Origin: Aporrectodea caliginosa
Taxonomy: Eukaryota > Annelida > Clitellata > Crassiclitellata > Lumbricidae
Assembly (NCBI GenBank): GCA_020284085.1
Contig: JACEVL010001005.1
Coordinates: 162,698 to 226,697, forward strand
Direction of reading: 5' to 3'
DNA: 64,000 nt
Shown here: positions 62,129 to 64,000 of the stretch, one piece after another
How the letters are laid out: each line of letters begins with the position of its first letter
Numbering within the stretch: the stretch's first letter is position 1
The notes under the pieces: model-generated
The model's input: the letters and a program-made list of their open reading frames with translations, nothing else
What the model was told of the DNA's origin: nothing
The model's database searches: none
Position numbers and translations under genes: made by a program

Positions 62129-64000
62129 CCCTCCGGGCTACCAAGCTTTTTTTGTGACGTTGGCTACCAAGGGGGGTGGTGGTTACCACCACCCCTGGAT
62201 TTCGGGTTTGAATTCACATATCATTTCTTGTAATACACCAGTGGATTCAGCATTCAATTCTGTACAGAATGGTATATTTAGTTGTACAATATGTGAATGC
62301 ACCTCGAAATTGCATCATTTTTAACAAAGGAACAGATAATTAGCGATATTTTATATTATTGCGTACATTTTGTACTTTTGGATAAACAAATATACGATTA
62401 TGTGTGTTTTGAAACTGATCTGTGTATCCAAGATACACAAATACATACCTACACAATTTAGGGTGCATCACTTGTAATGGTGAAATTTTTTTATATTTTT
62501 CTTTGATTTGTAATAGCTGGGGAAAGTTGTCACTATATATTAGAAGCAAAATGTAAAAAAAATTAACGAGATTGTAAAATGTTTTGAGGTGCCCCAGAGA
62601 GATTTTAGTTTTAGGGGGTCATTAAGCCGAACTAGCGTTTTTCGATTTTTGCCCATGTTTTGGGTCAGTTTTTGCAGCTTCTGGTTAGACCTAGAACAAT
62701 TATTACTAGCGATTCATATAGTCTATGTCAAGTAGATTACAAATATGTAAGCCTAAAAGTTGTAGGATAAATAGAACCGGCGCTGCTTTTAATCAAACTT
62801 GACGATTTTTCGTGTAAATCAGTCACGTAATCGCGCATAAGCATTTATCCTAAGTTTGATGGTTATTTACTCGAGATGTATAAAGACTTAGATATCAAAC
62901 TTTGGGTTGTTGTAGACTAATTATGTGGAGTTTCCAAAAATGTGGACATCAATGCTCTACTATAACAAGAAACAGAGTTTTAAATCATCAAATCTGGAAG
63001 AAATGAGCATGAACGATGCATTGCATACAATGTATACTAGATGTATGGTAGTATGCATAACATTATTGCAAGTAAATCATGCACTGTTGCAATACTCAGT
63101 TGAAGACAATCAATTGGCAACAACATTACATACATTTATAAGTGCCAGTGTCTGCAAAATATCGTCAGAAATAATTACGAGGAAATTAATTAAGCTAGTT
63201 GCACGCAATAGTCAGCTTTTGTGTTAAAGCATGGCATAGTGGCTCGAGCTGCGACTCTTGTTCTAATAAAACCGTCTCTAGCTTCAGCACTGCATACATT
63301 GGCTGAAGATTCTGTCACAAGCTTGACACATCTTTCTACAGCTTGGGTATGACAGGGAAAACGGGGAAAATCTACAACCGGAGCGGAACCATTCGCTACA
63401 AATAGCTTAATTGCATCGTCCGATATACTGACTGTCAGAGGCGGCTCAGTAATTTCGACATCTTGCCAGTTAATGAGTTCCACATAATCATTTGCATCAA
63501 AATCCAGCTGAGGAACTACGAATCGTCGCAAGGCTGTTGGAGCATTTGTCTGTGTTCTCACCTTCAGTATACGGCGCAGCCCGAGTTCTCGAATATGCAA
63601 GCGTTGGTCCGTGATCATTGAAAGCAAAATGTTTTCTGGATGTCCGAAAAAACCATTTCTCTGAATCACGGGATCAACAATTCTTCGCAAGTCTTCTGGG
63701 AGATATCGTGATAGTTCAATCATGCGAAAGAGGTGCAGTGCGCCATCCTTGCATGAAGGTTTTGACTTTATCGAAAACCATAGCGGAACATACACTTTGA
63801 TTATGTACGTTACTAACGACACAAGACTCGTTGATGGCTCGTCACTAGCCACGTACAATCGAAGCAGTCTGTTGGCGGTGGTCAACCATCTGGAATGGTT
63901 TAATTTTCCTGGATCCCGGTTCGATAGTTCGGGCGAACATTTCCCACTGCACACAGCCATGCTGATTTCTAATAAATACCTTTGGTCAGTACTTAAATCT
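62129..64000 (-). mobile_element. TTAA-flanked DNA transposon with transposase-like gene (partial)
   Basis: TTAA at 62125-62128 precedes CCCTCCGGGCTACCAAGC, and the next ~200 bases match 1-195 in inverted orientation. The palindrome GGTGGTGGTTACCACCACC lies at about 62174-62195. The element runs right, past the window end. About 900 bases of non-coding DNA (GGTCATTAAGCCGAACTAGC and similar) lie between the end and the 3' end of the gene at 63190. Confidence 0.7.
63190..64000 (-). CDS. Uncharacterised transposase-like protein, C-terminal part (5' partial)
   Basis: An open frame of at least 269 codons continues off the window; the methionine at 63960 is internal, because DLSTDQRYLLEIS precedes it in frame. 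Recognisable blocks: NPGKLNHSRWLTTANRLLRL-like (DPGKLNHSRW), YVPLWFSIKSKPSCKDGALH, VDPVIQRNGFFGHPENILL, INWQDVEITEPPLT and FPCHTQAVERCVKLVTESS, ending RDGFIRTRVAARATMPCF. From memory this block order occurs in unnamed multicopy animal proteins. I infer a DDE-like transposase because it sits inside a terminal-repeat element and AVERCVKLV parallels TAERSVKLI in the relic at 13.5 kb. No stop interrupts it, so the copy may be young or functional. Confidence 0.68.
   Translation of the reverse strand, partial: DLSTDQRYLLEISMAVCSGKCSPELSNRDPGKLNHSRWLTTANRLLRLYVASDEPSTSLVSLVTYIIKVYVPLWFSIKSKPSCKDGALHLFRMIELSRYLPEDLRRIVDPVIQRNGFFGHPENILLSMITDQRLHIRELGLRRILKVRTQTNAPTALRRFVVPQLDFDANDYVELINWQDVEITEPPLTVSISDDAIKLFVANGSAPVVDFPRFPCHTQAVERCVKLVTESSANVCSAEARDGFIRTRVAARATMPCFNTKADYCVQLA

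Overview
This is animal nuclear DNA, AT-rich and dense in repeats, with GT-AG introns, many non-LTR retrotransposon pieces, several DNA transposon families, tRNA-derived SINEs and long microsatellites. The retroelement families, the frequent TAGGCCTA-type words and the SINE/LINE 3' tail GGGGCGCTATATAAAT followed by (TGAA)n suggest a marine invertebrate deuterostome. An echinoderm is my best guess, but nothing here proves it.

The main host gene is an immunoglobulin-superfamily receptor on the + strand (about 12.67-41.52 kb). I assembled it by hand from splice sites. It has a signal-peptide exon, three intact Ig-type exons, one duplicated Ig exon broken by a stop codon, a transmembrane exon and about five short cytoplasmic-tail exons. 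The last exon carries two tyrosine motifs (TVYAEL and EIYAAI) 30 residues apart, similar to ITIM/ITSM spacing. All splice phases agree (phase 1 throughout the Ig and TM part, phase 0 for the last junctions). The model gives 499 codons, or 490 if a 27-base micro-exon is skipped. A phase-compatible candidate terminal exon lies at 55.5 kb.

Layout. 1-195: terminus of a TTAA-flanked DNA transposon. 0.3-12.3 kb: nested minus-strand LINEs (families here called A, C and E, with B and D inserted), a 679-bp TTAA-flanked MITE and a possible solo LTR. 12.7-41.5 kb: the receptor gene. Its introns hold a decayed transposase-like gene (13.5-15.2 kb), an L2-like LINE piece, a dead piggyBac transposase (21.6-23.3 kb), SINEs, two hAT MITEs, a fold-back element with a perfect 10-bp flanking repeat (33.0-33.9 kb), and a LINE-A 3' end containing another MITE. 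42.4-45.0 kb: a pogo-like element with TA target duplication and a relic zinc finger. 46.2-48.3 kb: a TTAA-flanked element built from about twelve ~151-bp repeats, each with a YY1-like AAGATGGCGGC motif. 48.7-58.3 kb: more LINEs, a third hAT MITE and a 410-bp trinucleotide microsatellite. 59.3-61.0 kb: 36 copies of a 47-bp satellite. 62.1 kb to the end: a second copy of the transposon end seen at base 1, facing outward, followed by an open, uncharacterised transposase-like gene that runs off the window.

Apart from the receptor, one possible extra exon and the edge gene, everything identifiable is mobile or repetitive DNA. Coordinates of degenerate elements are approximate.
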